From contig CP001622.1 in the NCBI GenBank assembly GCA_000023185.1, positions 310,001-374,000 on the forward strand: DNA of 64,000 nt. Direction: 5' to 3'. This document shows, piece after piece, positions 1 through 8,635 of the stretch; the stretch's first letter is position 1; each line of letters opens with the position of its first letter. The DNA comes from Rhizobium leguminosarum bv. trifolii WSM1325. Lineage in GTDB: Bacteria; Pseudomonadota; Alphaproteobacteria; Rhizobiales; Rhizobiaceae. The notes under the pieces are model-generated. The model had not been told where the DNA came from. It did not search any database and saw only the letters and a program-made list of their open reading frames with translations. The position numbers and the translations under genes are program-made.

Positions 1-480
1 ATCGGCCATGACAGCGTCGTCAGCGATGCCGCTCAGCTCGCGGTCAATGGCGATGATCGGAATGCCAGCGTCCCGCAGCACGCCGAAATGCTCGATGCTG
101 CCAAAGGCGCTTGCCACGATGACGCCATCGACGCGCTGAGCGAGCAGCATGGAGATATAGCGCACCTCATGGTCCATATTTTCCGCCGTGCTGCAGATCA
201 GCGTCTGATAGCCGTGCTGGAACAATTCCTGTTCGATCGCATGGGCCAGGATGCCGAAGAAGGGCACGTCGACCGACGGCAGCATCAGTCCGATCATCCG
301 GCTTGGTGCACCGCGCAGCATGCGTGCACCCTTGCTCGGCGTGTAGTTCAGCGTTCGGATGGCCGCCTCGACCCGCTCCCTGAGCTCAGGCGAGGCATAA
401 CCGCTGTTGTTGAGCACGCGCGAGACCGAAGAGACTGACGTTCCTGCAAGTTTAGCGATATGTCGGATGCTGGTCGTCAC
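1..480 (-). CDS. LacI-family transcriptional regulator, partial
   Basis: The first 160 codons of a LacI/GalR-type repressor are present; the rest lies beyond the window start. Translation from the GTG at 480 gives an N-terminal helix-turn-helix (IRHIAKLAGTSVSSVSRVLN, about residues 5-24) with the hinge-proximal YTPSKGARMLRG segment, followed by the start of a periplasmic-binding-protein-like sensor domain (IGLMLPSVDVPFFGIL, then DGVIVAS). Such proteins bind palindromic operators and respond to a sugar or related metabolite. The ligand and target operon cannot be told from this fragment. There is no ATG in frame nearby, so GTG is the likely start. The family call is secure. Confidence 0.88.
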   Translation of the reverse strand, partial: MTTSIRHIAKLAGTSVSSVSRVLNNSGYASPELRERVEAAIRTLNYTPSKGARMLRGAPSRMIGLMLPSVDVPFFGILAHAIEQELFQHGYQTLICSTAENMDHEVRYISMLLAQRVDGVIVASAFGSIEHFGVLRDAGIPIIAIDRELSGIADDAVMAD

Positions 481-499
481 GTGCTCGCATTTCTTTCTC

Positions 500-530
500 T
501 ACAGCGCTGCGCGTCTTTTCAGACGCGCAT
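500..530 (-). repeat. A-type palindromic repeat fragment
   Basis: A 9-bp perfect stem TGCGCGTCT / AGACGCGCA with a TTTC loop is flanked by CAGCGC. It matches the core of the A-family repeat seen complete at 10672-10775, in reverse orientation. It lies between the LacI-type gene and the hydrolase gene and may also act as a transcription barrier. Confidence 0.7.
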
Positions 531-729
531 AGGAGGCTAGCACAGGAGCGGTCGAACATTCATCAGACGGGCTGCTGAAGTTCACCTTCATTTCATCCTC
601 CACTAGATCACTAGCAGGACGCCGCATCAAGCACGCGCCGCTATTCGAGAACGTCTGCCGTCGTGACAAGCTTCACCTTGAGAGCTACAGGATAGACCCT
701 ATCGATAGCAGCACGTTGAGCGGACAGTG

Positions 730-1380
730 ATGAACGACACAGTTCTTCTTTTTCACGGCATTGCCCGGACGAAGAAAAGCATGGCGAAGCTCGCCGGCTT
801 CCTGTCCGGCCACGGTTATCGGGTTGTGAATGTCGGTTACCCCTCCACCAGGTTTTCGATCAGCGACCTCATCGACATCATCCGACCGGAGATCGACGAC
901 GCCGTGAAGAAAGCAGGCGATGGCCGGGTCCATTTCGTCGGTTATTCGATGGGTGGGCTGGTCATCCGCGCTTTTCTCAGGCGCTATCGCCCAGCCAAGC
1001 TGGGGAGAGTGGTCATGGTCGGAACGCCGAACAACGGCAGTCAGATTGCCGATTTCCTCAAGAGCTGGCCACTATACAGGAAGATCTATGGACCGGCAGG
1101 ACAGCAGCTGATTACCGATCAAACCGCCATGACCGAGCTGTTCGGCACGGTCGATTACGAACTTGGCATCATCGCCGGGAACCGGACCATTGATCCGGTC
1201 TCTTCGCTTATCATTGGCCTCAGGGTTCCGAATGATGGGAAGGTTTCGGTGGAGAGCACGCGCCTTGGCGGCGCGGCAGCACATATCGTCATTCCGGCAA
1301 ACCACACTTTCTTGCCCGTCAACAAGACGATGTGGAGCCAAGCCCTGTCGTTTCTGAAAGATGGGCGGTTTACAAGCTGA
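730..1380 (+). CDS. Alpha/beta hydrolase (lipase/esterase-like)
   Basis: A 216-residue soluble alpha/beta hydrolase with no signal peptide. It has the oxyanion HG motif (LLFHGIAR, residues 7-14), a nucleophile elbow GYSMGG with Ser73, a probable catalytic Asp169 (VPNDGKV) and a probable His192 (PANHTFLP). The pattern, including VMVGTPNNGS after the nucleophile, is that of PGAP1/DUF676-like and lipase-class-2-like esterases acting on acyl esters. The substrate is unknown. ATG at 730 is chosen; a GTG sits directly before it at 727. It stands alone between the LacI-type gene and the beta-helix gene, and no operon partner is obvious. Confidence 0.82.
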   Translation: MNDTVLLFHGIARTKKSMAKLAGFLSGHGYRVVNVGYPSTRFSISDLIDIIRPEIDDAVKKAGDGRVHFVGYSMGGLVIRAFLRRYRPAKLGRVVMVGTPNNGSQIADFLKSWPLYRKIYGPAGQQLITDQTAMTELFGTVDYELGIIAGNRTIDPVSSLIIGLRVPNDGKVSVESTRLGGAAAHIVIPANHTFLPVNKTMWSQALSFLKDGRFTS

Positions 1381-1454
1381 ATTTCCAAATATTCAAACAT
1401 CTGCCACATGCCCTCTGCTTAATTCCCCGCGGCACCGGTATCGAAGGAAATGCA

Positions 1455-2600
1455 ATGACCGCCATCCTGCGAAAGAAAGTTCACGGCGCGTCTACACGCG
1501 GACAGGTCATCGACGGTGCGCCCGATGTCGGCGTCGCCTATCAGGTGTTTTCCGATACGGTGATCGAAGACGTTATCGTCAAGAATTCCCCTCGCGGCTT
1601 CAAATTTCACAATGGCAAGAATCTCACCGTCAGGCGCTGTGAAACGGAGAATGTGAACGGCGACGGCATCTACCTGACGAAGACGACGCACGTGTTGCTG
1701 GAGAATAATCGCATCGGCGCGGCCCCGGGCGAGGGAGCAGACTGCTGCCAATTCGCCTATCAAAACAGCGACGACAATATCAGCTCCGATATCGTGATCC
1801 GCGGCAACCTCTTCCTGCAGTCGCCGGCGAGCGCATCGAACAAGGGCGCGCTGGTCTGCGACAAAACGCGACAATACCTGGTCGAGTACAATTTCATCGG
1901 CGGCAAGAATTTCTCCTTTTCGTCGATCGGCGATGACGCCGTGGTGCGCAGCAACATCATGCGCGATGGCAGGATGAATGATTATTCCTTCGGCTACGGC
2001 GTTGGCGACAAGGCCGATCACGCCGGCCATCACATTTATGACAACTGGATCGAGAACACCAATCGTGGCGTCAGCCTGAGCGGTTTTTCGGATCAGGAAC
2101 TGGCATTTCGCAAAGACATCGATATCCACGACAACGTCATTAGCCAATGCGACATCGCGTTCTTCGCCAACCGTCGGTGGTCCGGCAGCTTTCGGCGCAA
2201 CATATTCCTGCGGTGCGAGCAGGACATCGTTCTCAAGGGAAACGGCAAAGCGACTGCGGGTGATATCGATGGCAACTATCGCAACGATGGCAGCTTCCTG
2301 AACGTCACCCCGCCGCCGCTTCGCTTGAAGCCCGATGGCAACGCGTCCGTTGCCTCCGGCGAATGGACATCCGAGCCCGACGAAATCCGCATCCAGTGGC
2401 GCAACAAGGGGATCGATATCCCAGGCGCCAATCGGCCCTCCTTCACCGCGGAGCCTGGCATGGAATTGTCATGCGTCTTGCTGGCTCGCAAAGACCAGAA
2501 CTGGATGCTGGCGATCGCCGAGACTGCCTATGACGACTTCACGCCGCGCGCATGGCAGGAACACAAGCTGCCTTGGCAGAAGCGCTATCTCTCGATTTAA
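1455..2600 (+). CDS. Right-handed parallel beta-helix repeat protein
   Basis: A 381-residue protein made of repeated short beta-strands with N-rich turns (for example VLLENNRIG, IVIRGNLFLQ, HHIYDNWIENTN, IDIHDNVISQC). This is typical of the pectate-lyase/PbH1 right-handed beta-helix fold. Family members bind, cleave or epimerise polysaccharides. No catalytic residues can be assigned with confidence and there is no signal peptide. ATG 1455 is chosen for the AAGGAA ribosome-binding site just upstream; the same frame is open from 1332 but that would overlap the hydrolase gene. It faces a convergent acyltransferase/polymerase pair, so a role in surface or exopolysaccharide metabolism is plausible but inferred. 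Confidence 0.75.
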   Translation: MTAILRKKVHGASTRGQVIDGAPDVGVAYQVFSDTVIEDVIVKNSPRGFKFHNGKNLTVRRCETENVNGDGIYLTKTTHVLLENNRIGAAPGEGADCCQFAYQNSDDNISSDIVIRGNLFLQSPASASNKGALVCDKTRQYLVEYNFIGGKNFSFSSIGDDAVVRSNIMRDGRMNDYSFGYGVGDKADHAGHHIYDNWIENTNRGVSLSGFSDQELAFRKDIDIHDNVISQCDIAFFANRRWSGSFRRNIFLRCEQDIVLKGNGKATAGDIDGNYRNDGSFLNVTPPPLRLKPDGNASVASGEWTSEPDEIRIQWRNKGIDIPGANRPSFTAEPGMELSCVLLARKDQNWMLAIAETAYDDFTPRAWQEHKLPWQKRYLSI

Positions 2601-2631
2601 GCGGTGCGACGGGGGCCCGGATCGCGCAAAA

Positions 2632-3738
2632 TCAGGATCGACGCCAGCGAAGTCTCATGGCCTTTCCAGCGCTGAGCGCTTTGCGAACCGGTTCATCGTA
2701 GAGGCGGGTGACGACAATGGCCAATAGGACGATCAGCGGAAGAACGATGGCAAAGATCGCCCAGGCCGGCGGTTGTCCCAGGCCAGCGGCTTTCCAGGCT
2801 CCCAACAGCAAGCCCAGCAGCGGAACATGAATTGCATAGAGCGCGTAAGACGCCTCTCCCGCAATAAGAAGCGGCTGCCGCAACACGCCATCGAAGTTGG
2901 CTGTGTAAAGGACAAGCACGGCGATAGGAAATAAAGCAGTGATGACAATCAGGTCCTTTATGCCAACCCAGGCGGCCGGCGCCTGGAAGACGAGAAGAGC
3001 GGTCGCGACGACGATTGTTGTCACTGCGGCGGCTTTTCCGATGCCTGAAGGGGAAAGCCGCTGACGGTAGCGGTACATCAAGATGCCGAGGCTGAAAGAA
3101 AAGAGAACGCGGGGAAATCCGGAGAGCAAGGCGCCGTCGAGCGGGATCAGGTCGGCGCTTCCATGGGCCAGCGTTTGCGCCGCCAGCCAAACCCATGACG
3201 CAAGCAGGATGAGTGCGAGTACGCCGCTGGACAGCATTCTCGCCGCATAGCCGTAGGCCAGGTTGATCACGATCTCTAGGAATAGGGACCATGACGGACC
3301 GTTGAAGGGGAACAGGTTCGGCGCCTTCAGCGATGTTCCACCGATCGCCGGCAGGAAGAACATCGAGGCAATCAACGAGGTGGCAAACAGCATCGGATCG
3401 ATTTGCTGATTTCTGCTGAGCGACATGCCGGCATATGCGAGTACGCCGAGCAGCAAACCGAGCAGATACAGGGGGTATAAGCGGATGAGACGCTTGATGG
3501 CAAAATCATTGGCAGAGAGTGAAGACTCTTGAATGAGTTTCCTCTCATAGGCGTGGCCGATCACGAAGCCGCTGAGACAAAAAAACAGGTCGACGGCGAG
3601 ATAGGCAGCAGGTGCTGCATCAAATCCGACGAAACCTTCGGTGTGATGCACTGCCACACAAATGGCCGCCAAGCCACGAATCCCATCGAGGCCAACCAGT
3701 CTACGATTATTTGAAGTCATCTTTTTAGCCTGATGCAT
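2632..3738 (-). CDS. Acyltransferase family 3 (OafA/YrhL-like) membrane protein
   Basis: An integral membrane O-acyltransferase of about 368 residues with some ten hydrophobic segments. The N-terminal signature RLVGLDGIRGLAAICVAVHH contains the Arg/His expected in the first helix, and LFFCLSGFVIGHAYERK is the second family hallmark. Members transfer acetyl or succinyl groups to surface glycans (OafA, ExoZ, NodX types). The ATG at 3738 has an AGGGG ribosome-binding site and overlaps the end of the upstream polymerase-like gene by 14 bases, suggesting translational coupling; an alternative start is the ATG at 3720. The likely role is decoration of the polysaccharide made by the neighbouring genes. 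The acceptor is unknown. Confidence 0.85.
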   Translation of the reverse strand: MHQAKKMTSNNRRLVGLDGIRGLAAICVAVHHTEGFVGFDAAPAAYLAVDLFFCLSGFVIGHAYERKLIQESSLSANDFAIKRLIRLYPLYLLGLLLGVLAYAGMSLSRNQQIDPMLFATSLIASMFFLPAIGGTSLKAPNLFPFNGPSWSLFLEIVINLAYGYAARMLSSGVLALILLASWVWLAAQTLAHGSADLIPLDGALLSGFPRVLFSFSLGILMYRYRQRLSPSGIGKAAAVTTIVVATALLVFQAPAAWVGIKDLIVITALFPIAVLVLYTANFDGVLRQPLLIAGEASYALYAIHVPLLGLLLGAWKAAGLGQPPAWAIFAIVLPLIVLLAIVVTRLYDEPVRKALSAGKAMRLRWRRS

Positions 3739-5080
3739 GTTGCGCCCCTGCCTGGGTCGGTTTGCGGAAGCGGGACAGGAACTCCGGGCCAAGACTCGTA
3801 AGCGCGATCACGGTGTGGGGCCACAAGATGAAGGGGGCCAGCATCATTCCGGCTTCGGTGAACGCGCCGATCAAGATCAGGAGGATAATGACAACCTCCT
3901 TTCGCTTGGTGATGGCGAGCGCTTGATTGAGGGGTGACGAGGTCATTTTCCCCACGAGCCGCACCACGACGAACGAGGTCCAGATGATGGTGGCTGGTAT
4001 GCCCATGTTCAGCGCAAGTTCGATATAGGTGTTGTGTGTCGATTGAGCGTCCCACGTAAGGCGAACATATTGCTCCATGATATCGGGCTGTCGGAACAAG
4101 GCGAATCCCCAGCCTGAAAACGGCCGCTCGTAGATCAGCGGCAGCAACTGTTCCCAGACATTCGTACGTCCGCTGAGCGTAAGGTCTTTCCCGAATGACT
4201 CGGCAATCGCCTGGGCCACACCCATCAACGCGACGGAGACGACGAAGCCTAGCAGGGCGAATGCAAGAAGAACGACGAAGGATCTGAAGATGCGGCCTGG
4301 AAAGCGCTGAATCCAGCTCATTCCGTAGTATACGGCTATTCCGATCGAAAGCAGGATGATCGCCGTCGATGATTTCGCCAGCACGATGAGCACGAGGTAG
4401 AGCAGCATTGCCGCCCATCGCAGGAGATCATAATAGCGCAGGCGCCACATCGGCAGGGCTGGAAGTAGCAGGATGAAGTTTGTTGCCGAAAACTGGCCGA
4501 GCATATTTTTGTGGTAGAACGCCCCTTTCACCATCCCGGCATAACTGCCTCTCATCACCGCAAACCGGGGAAAGGCTGCCGTGTAAAGAATATTGATGAA
4601 AGCCGTGGCAATGGCAAATTTCGCCAAGCTTTCAAATGTGTCGACGGCTCCATAACGGGCTCTGTAAAGAAGGGGTCCAGCAGTCAGCAATGCGACGGCG
4701 ACGAGAGCCCGGAGCGAGGCTGTAACGCTGACGGAAAAAGCAATCGACAGAAAGACGCATAAGCAGATTATGCCGACCAGCGGCGAGGCGCTGCGGAGCA
4801 TTTCAACGACTCGCCTGGGCTCCAGCAAGCAGTAGAGGCCGATGAGTGGAACGAGCGACATCAGCAACAGTCGCATTGGCATGGGATCTTTGCCGACACC
4901 CTCCTGGAAGTCGGCGGGCAGCCCGTACCACATGCCAGTCGCTCTCCAGAGGGAAATATAAAATATTGCCGAGAGGAGGATCCGAACGAGGGTTTCACGC
5001 CGAATGCGATATTGCGCGCGAGCTCTGGGTCTATGTCTTTGCAGGCCAATCGGTTGGTAGCTGTCAAATGAGGTGCTCAT
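3725..5080 (-). CDS. O-antigen ligase / polysaccharide polymerase-like membrane protein
   Basis: A 451-residue polytopic inner-membrane protein with about 11-12 hydrophobic helices and a large periplasmic loop. That loop holds the Wzy_C/WaaL-type pattern ERPFSGWGFALFR followed by DAQSTHNTYIELALNMGIPA; the His in the THNTYIE block is typical of O-antigen ligases and ExoQ-like polymerases. Members join or polymerise undecaprenyl-linked glycans on the periplasmic face. It is the first gene of an overlapping pair with the acyltransferase. Ligase and polymerase cannot be separated by sequence alone; ExoQ/PssL-like function in exopolysaccharide synthesis is one possibility. Confidence 0.8.
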   Translation of the reverse strand: MSTSFDSYQPIGLQRHRPRARAQYRIRRETLVRILLSAIFYISLWRATGMWYGLPADFQEGVGKDPMPMRLLLMSLVPLIGLYCLLEPRRVVEMLRSASPLVGIICLCVFLSIAFSVSVTASLRALVAVALLTAGPLLYRARYGAVDTFESLAKFAIATAFINILYTAAFPRFAVMRGSYAGMVKGAFYHKNMLGQFSATNFILLLPALPMWRLRYYDLLRWAAMLLYLVLIVLAKSSTAIILLSIGIAVYYGMSWIQRFPGRIFRSFVVLLAFALLGFVVSVALMGVAQAIAESFGKDLTLSGRTNVWEQLLPLIYERPFSGWGFALFRQPDIMEQYVRLTWDAQSTHNTYIELALNMGIPATIIWTSFVVVRLVGKMTSSPLNQALAITKRKEVVIILLILIGAFTEAGMMLAPFILWPHTVIALTSLGPEFLSRFRKPTQAGAQHASG

Positions 5081-5123
5081 GACATTCCGCCTTACGTTTT
5101 GGTAACCACCTGAGCGGCAAAAA

Positions 5124-5858
5124 TCAAAGCTGCAGACCCGCTGCGGCGAGGAAGCTCGTGATCAGCTTGTATGCCCCTTCATTGAAATGAAGATGGTCAG
5201 GCTTGTAGTTGGAACAATCCTTATCGCTTGGTTTGCCGCACCGCAACATATCATCGTTCATTTGAACGAAGGTGACACCAGGCATTTCAGCCAATGACGA
5301 TGCGACAAGTTGGTTGGCCGGAATTCGGACATCCTCGTAGAAGGCGTAGCGCTTGCCCCGAGGCGGTATGGACAACGCATAAATATGGGCGCCTGGCCAA
5401 AGAGCGCGAACCTTGCTGACAACAGCCACGACACCCGCCGCCACGGCGCATGGCGCCGTTTTCGCACCCAGGTTATTCGTGCCGATAAGCACGACGACAT
5501 CCGTCGGATGGAAATCCGGAAGGTCTAGATCATCGAGGCGGTACAATGCATTTTGCGTGGTGTCGCCGGCGACCGCGAGGTTCATCGCCGGGCGGGTGGG
5601 AAAGCTGTCCTTGATCCAGGGCTGCCAGAGTTCGACGAGCGAATCGCCGACAAGAGCCAGATTGTATCGGGCCGATTTGACGCGATAGCTGGGAAGAGCG
5701 CGATTAAGTCGCTTGCTTGCCTGCTTTTGCTGGGCCGAGGCATTCGTCGCTTTTGCAGGGTCAGGGCATTCCTGTGCGAAGGACGGCCCAGCATTGCCGA
5801 CGATGAGAAGGAAATTCAATGCGAGGACGATGACGAGGTTGGCGAAAAGTCGCAACAT
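5124..5858 (-). CDS. Exported SGNH/GDSL-family hydrolase
   Basis: A 244-residue protein with a clear signal peptide (hydrophobic residues 5-22, probable cleavage after SFA near residue 28). SGNH blocks are visible: block I LALVGDSLVELW (Ser73), block III VVVLIGTNNLG (Gly/Asn), and block V PDHLHFNEGAY (Asp221, His224). The fold deacylates lipids or polysaccharide O-acetyl groups in the periplasm. It lies 43 bases upstream of the polymerase-like gene on the same strand, so the three may form one operon and this enzyme could trim acyl groups on the same glycan; that link is inference. Confidence 0.83.
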   Translation of the reverse strand: MLRLFANLVIVLALNFLLIVGNAGPSFAQECPDPAKATNASAQQKQASKRLNRALPSYRVKSARYNLALVGDSLVELWQPWIKDSFPTRPAMNLAVAGDTTQNALYRLDDLDLPDFHPTDVVVLIGTNNLGAKTAPCAVAAGVVAVVSKVRALWPGAHIYALSIPPRGKRYAFYEDVRIPANQLVASSLAEMPGVTFVQMNDDMLRCGKPSDKDCSNYKPDHLHFNEGAYKLITSFLAAAGLQL

Positions 5859-6092
5859 TCAGATGACCGATATCCTGACGTCTTGGGGCTTTCATTATTG
5901 AAGAGGAAAATGGCGGTGGCAAGGAAAGAGTGGTTCTGGTCTCTCCGCCCGCAATGCTCGGGCATGGCAGCCGATCCATGAAATGGACATGCACCGACCG
6001 CATCCGATCAACGAAATCGTCAATTGCCGGAACCAAAGACCGAACCCGCCGTTGATTGCCATGCCCAACCGTGTCCGGGAGACATGACAGAC

Positions 6093-6899
6093 ATGGCACG
6101 TCAGACATTCTGGAAAGGTTATCTCAAGCTCTCGCTCGTCACCGCCGCCGTCTCGCTGACGCCGGCGACGACCGAAAGCAACAAGGTCCGTTTCCACGTC
6201 CTCAATCGCCAGACGAAGAACCGCGTCGAAAGCCGCTATGTCGACAGCGTCACCCACAAACCGGTGGCCGAGAGGGACCAGGTGAAGGGTTATCCGCGCG
6301 GCGAGGACGACTATGTTCTTCTCGAAGACGAGGAGATCGAGGAAGTCGGGCTCGAAAGCACCCGCACCATCGAGATCGACAATTTCGTGCCGCGCGGCTC
6401 GATCGATTGGATCTGGTACGACAAACCGCATTTTCTGGCGCCCGAGGACAAGGTCGGAGTGGAAGCCTTCTGCGTCATCCGCGAGGCGATGAAGGCGAAT
6501 GACGTCGTCGGCATCGCCCGCCTTGTCCTCTATCGCCGCGAGCGTGCGGTGCTGCTGGAACCGCTGGGCAAAGGCATCGTTCTCTGGACCCTGCGCTATG
6601 GCGACGAAGTGCGGGACCCCGTGGCCGAACTCGACAACAAAACTGAAATCGACAGCAAGCTGCTTGCGCTGATGACGCAACTGGTGAAGGAAGAGACGAA
6701 GAATTGGAGCCCGGCCATGGTGCAGGATCCGATCCAGAAACGCCTGAAGTCGATGATCCGCGGCAAGCAGAAGAGCCTGAAGAAGGCGGCGCCTGCGCAA
6801 AAACCTGCACCGGTGAAATCGACCGGCAACGTCATCAATATCATGGATGCGCTGAAGAAGAGCCTGGCGGCCGAAGGCGGCCAGAAGCCGCGCCAATGA
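6093..6899 (+). CDS. ku: Ku DNA-end-binding protein (copy 1)
   Basis: A 268-residue bacterial Ku homologue. It shows the family N-terminus ARQTFWKGYLKLSLV, the beta-barrel core with FHVLNRQTKNRVESRYVDS and DQVKGYPRGEDDYVLLEDEE, and a short lysine-rich C-terminal tail. Ku homodimers ring double-strand DNA ends and recruit LigD for non-homologous end joining. The ATG at 6093 is chosen; an in-frame ATG at 6084 sits too close to the GGGAG Shine-Dalgarno-like sequence. A second Ku gene converges on it from 7932. No ligD is present in this window. Multiple ku copies are known in rhizobia such as S. meliloti. Confidence 0.93.
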   Translation: MARQTFWKGYLKLSLVTAAVSLTPATTESNKVRFHVLNRQTKNRVESRYVDSVTHKPVAERDQVKGYPRGEDDYVLLEDEEIEEVGLESTRTIEIDNFVPRGSIDWIWYDKPHFLAPEDKVGVEAFCVIREAMKANDVVGIARLVLYRRERAVLLEPLGKGIVLWTLRYGDEVRDPVAELDNKTEIDSKLLALMTQLVKEETKNWSPAMVQDPIQKRLKSMIRGKQKSLKKAAPAQKPAPVKSTGNVINIMDALKKSLAAEGGQKPRQ

Positions 6900-6945
6900 A
6901 AAAGTGGCCAGAGATTTCGGGAAACTGCATATATAAATCAAAGAT

Positions 6946-6984
6946 TTAAAGCGCGCCGCGGGAATCCACTTTGACGCGCTTCAG
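6946..6984. repeat. B-type repeat, 3' hairpin remnant
   Basis: TTAAAGCGCG...CGCGCTT forms a hairpin resembling the 3' half of the B-family repeats at 42122-42230 and 42323-42428. It lies between the two convergent Ku genes and could serve as a shared transcription end. The assignment is tentative because the 5' half is missing. Confidence 0.45.
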
Positions 6985-7077
6985 GTCAAGCGGCTTCGCC
7001 GGCGCGACAAACCGATGCATTCGCGCGAGGTCGGATGCGCCTGAGATTGCCCATCGCCCGCCAGGGTCGAGGCCATC

Positions 7078-7932
7078 TCAGCTTGCCTTCTTGCTGCGGC
7101 TGTCGCTGCGCGCCGGTGCCTTCTTCTTCGCCAGGGCCTTCTTTGCTGGAGCGTTGCCGCTCATCTTGGCGCTTTGCCGCAGCGCTTCCATCAGGTCGAC
7201 GACCTTGCGTTCCGGGGCCGGTTTCTTCTTCGGTGGCGCCCGGCCCTCGATCTTCGCCTTCACCAACTCGACGAGGGCGGCTTCGTAGCGATCTTCGTAT
7301 GTGCTCGGTTCGAAGCTGCCTTGTTTGGTGCCAATGATATGGCCCGCAAGCGCGATCATTTCCTTGTCGAACTTGATGTCGGGAATGTCCTCGAAAACCG
7401 TCTCGGCCGAGCGCACCTCGTAGTCGAAATTCAGCATCGTCGCGACGATGTAGTCGTCATGCGGACGGATCAGCAGTGTCCGGTTGCGCCGGAAAAGCAC
7501 GGCTTCGGCCAGCGCCGCGACCTTGCCGTCACGCATGCCCCTGGCGATCAGCGACAGCGCCTCTTCGTCATGTTCGTCGACGGGCGCGAGATAATAAGGG
7601 CGGTCGAAATACAGCTTGTCGATATCGTCATAGGCGATGAAAGCCTTGATATTGAGGACCTTGTCGCTTTCCGGCATGATTTCGGCGATCTCGTCGCCCT
7701 CGATGACGATGTAATCGCCATTCTCCATCTGGTAGCCCTTGACCTGGTCGCCCCGCTCGACCGGTTTTCCGGTCTCGCTGTCGACGAATTGCCGTTCCAC
7801 CCGGTGGCCGGTCCTGCGGTTGATGATGTTGAAGGAGACGCGGTCGGAGGAGGAAACGGCGGTGTAGAGCCCGACGGCGCAGGCAAGGTCGCCCACCTTC
7901 AGATGACCCTTCCAGCTTGCCCGAGCGGCCAT
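7078..7932 (-). CDS. ku: Ku DNA-end-binding protein (copy 2)
   Basis: A 284-residue second Ku homologue, clearly diverged from copy 1 but with the same landmarks: ARASWKGHLKVGDLACAVGL at the N-terminus, NIINRRTGHRVERQFVDSET, then DQVKGYQMENGDYIVIEGDE. The C-terminus carries a longer Lys/Ala-rich tail (KKALAKKKAPARS) of the kind linked in other Ku proteins to DNA threading or ligase recruitment. It has a GGAGG ribosome-binding site five bases before the ATG. A DUF2188-type small protein follows upstream on the same strand at an 18-base gap, suggesting co-transcription. Heterodimerisation with copy 1 is possible but unproven. Confidence 0.93.
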   Translation of the reverse strand: MAARASWKGHLKVGDLACAVGLYTAVSSSDRVSFNIINRRTGHRVERQFVDSETGKPVERGDQVKGYQMENGDYIVIEGDEIAEIMPESDKVLNIKAFIAYDDIDKLYFDRPYYLAPVDEHDEEALSLIARGMRDGKVAALAEAVLFRRNRTLLIRPHDDYIVATMLNFDYEVRSAETVFEDIPDIKFDKEMIALAGHIIGTKQGSFEPSTYEDRYEAALVELVKAKIEGRAPPKKKPAPERKVVDLMEALRQSAKMSGNAPAKKALAKKKAPARSDSRSKKAS

Positions 7933-7949
7933 TCCATCCTCCGTCGCAA

Positions 7950-8183
7950 TCAGAGCCGGCTGCCGCTCTTGTCGGTTTCGAGTTCCTGAAATGCCCAGCC
8001 ACGGCCGTCGGGCGCGGGATAGGCGAGCAACGCATCGCCATCGCCGATCTTCTGGCGCGATGCGGCGTCCTTGGCATGGATGATCGCTTCATCCGCTGTC
8101 GCATAGGTTTCCGAAAGTGTGTCGCCTAGCTTGTAGGCCCAGCCATTGTCATGCGGCACGACCTGATAGGTGATATCGGCCAT
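7950..8183 (-). CDS. DUF2188-like small protein
   Basis: A 77-residue protein beginning ADITYQVVPHDNGWAYKLGD, with two repeats of a W/Y-containing strand pattern (NGWAYKL, RGWAFQE) and an alanine-rich helix TADEAIIHAKDAA between them. That is the layout of the DUF2188 family, small proteins of unknown function often near stress or repair genes. A strong GGAG ribosome-binding site precedes ATG 8183; reading further upstream in this frame is possible but lacks such a site. It is transcribed toward the downstream Ku gene and is probably its operon partner. Confidence 0.7.
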   Translation of the reverse strand: MADITYQVVPHDNGWAYKLGDTLSETYATADEAIIHAKDAASRQKIGDGDALLAYPAPDGRGWAFQELETDKSGSRL

Positions 8184-8229
8184 TTCGGATCTCCTCTTCT
8201 CACTCAAATAGGGTGCATGATGTCGTCGG

Positions 8230-8490
8230 CTAGTTCCGATTTGCTTTGCGCCGTTCATCGAGCGCGATGATCTTCTCCAGCGAGGCGATATCCTCGCTGG
8301 TGACGACGGGAACCGGATCAGCAGCGATGGCTTCCAGCACTTCCTGTGAGACGGCGCCATTTCGGATCGCCCATTCCAGCGTTTCGCGGGTTTCCCGCTC
8401 GGCTTTCAGCTGCGCATAGAGCGCAACGATCAGCCGATCGCGAGCATCCATCCGCCGGCCTTGGTTATCCATGCTGCGGACGTCAGTCAT
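8230..8490 (-). CDS. Conserved hypothetical small protein
   Basis: An 86-residue, mostly helical, charged protein (RDRLIVALYAQLKAERETRE, then SLEKIIALDERRKANRN). I do not recognise a domain. It shares the strand and short spacing (46 bases) of the DUF2188-like gene and Ku copy 2, so it may head that small operon. The GC and codon pattern match its neighbours, and the length and lack of a competing frame support a real gene, but function is unknown. Confidence 0.55.
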   Translation of the reverse strand: MTDVRSMDNQGRRMDARDRLIVALYAQLKAERETRETLEWAIRNGAVSQEVLEAIAADPVPVVTSEDIASLEKIIALDERRKANRN

Positions 8491-8635
8491 CGCAATCCAC
8501 CTTTGTCACTGATTTCGTTCAGGTGTAATCAACTGATGACGGATCGAAAGGTTCCGAAACCGAAGGGCCGCCGCTTGCCATTGCCGCCTCAGGCGGAAAT
8601 TACTATCTGCAACATGTTCGTCAGAGGATTTCAAC

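Noticed and set aside
5895..6941. A 348-codon minus-strand open frame over Ku copy 1
   Set aside because: Antisense to a clear Ku gene, no domain and biased composition.
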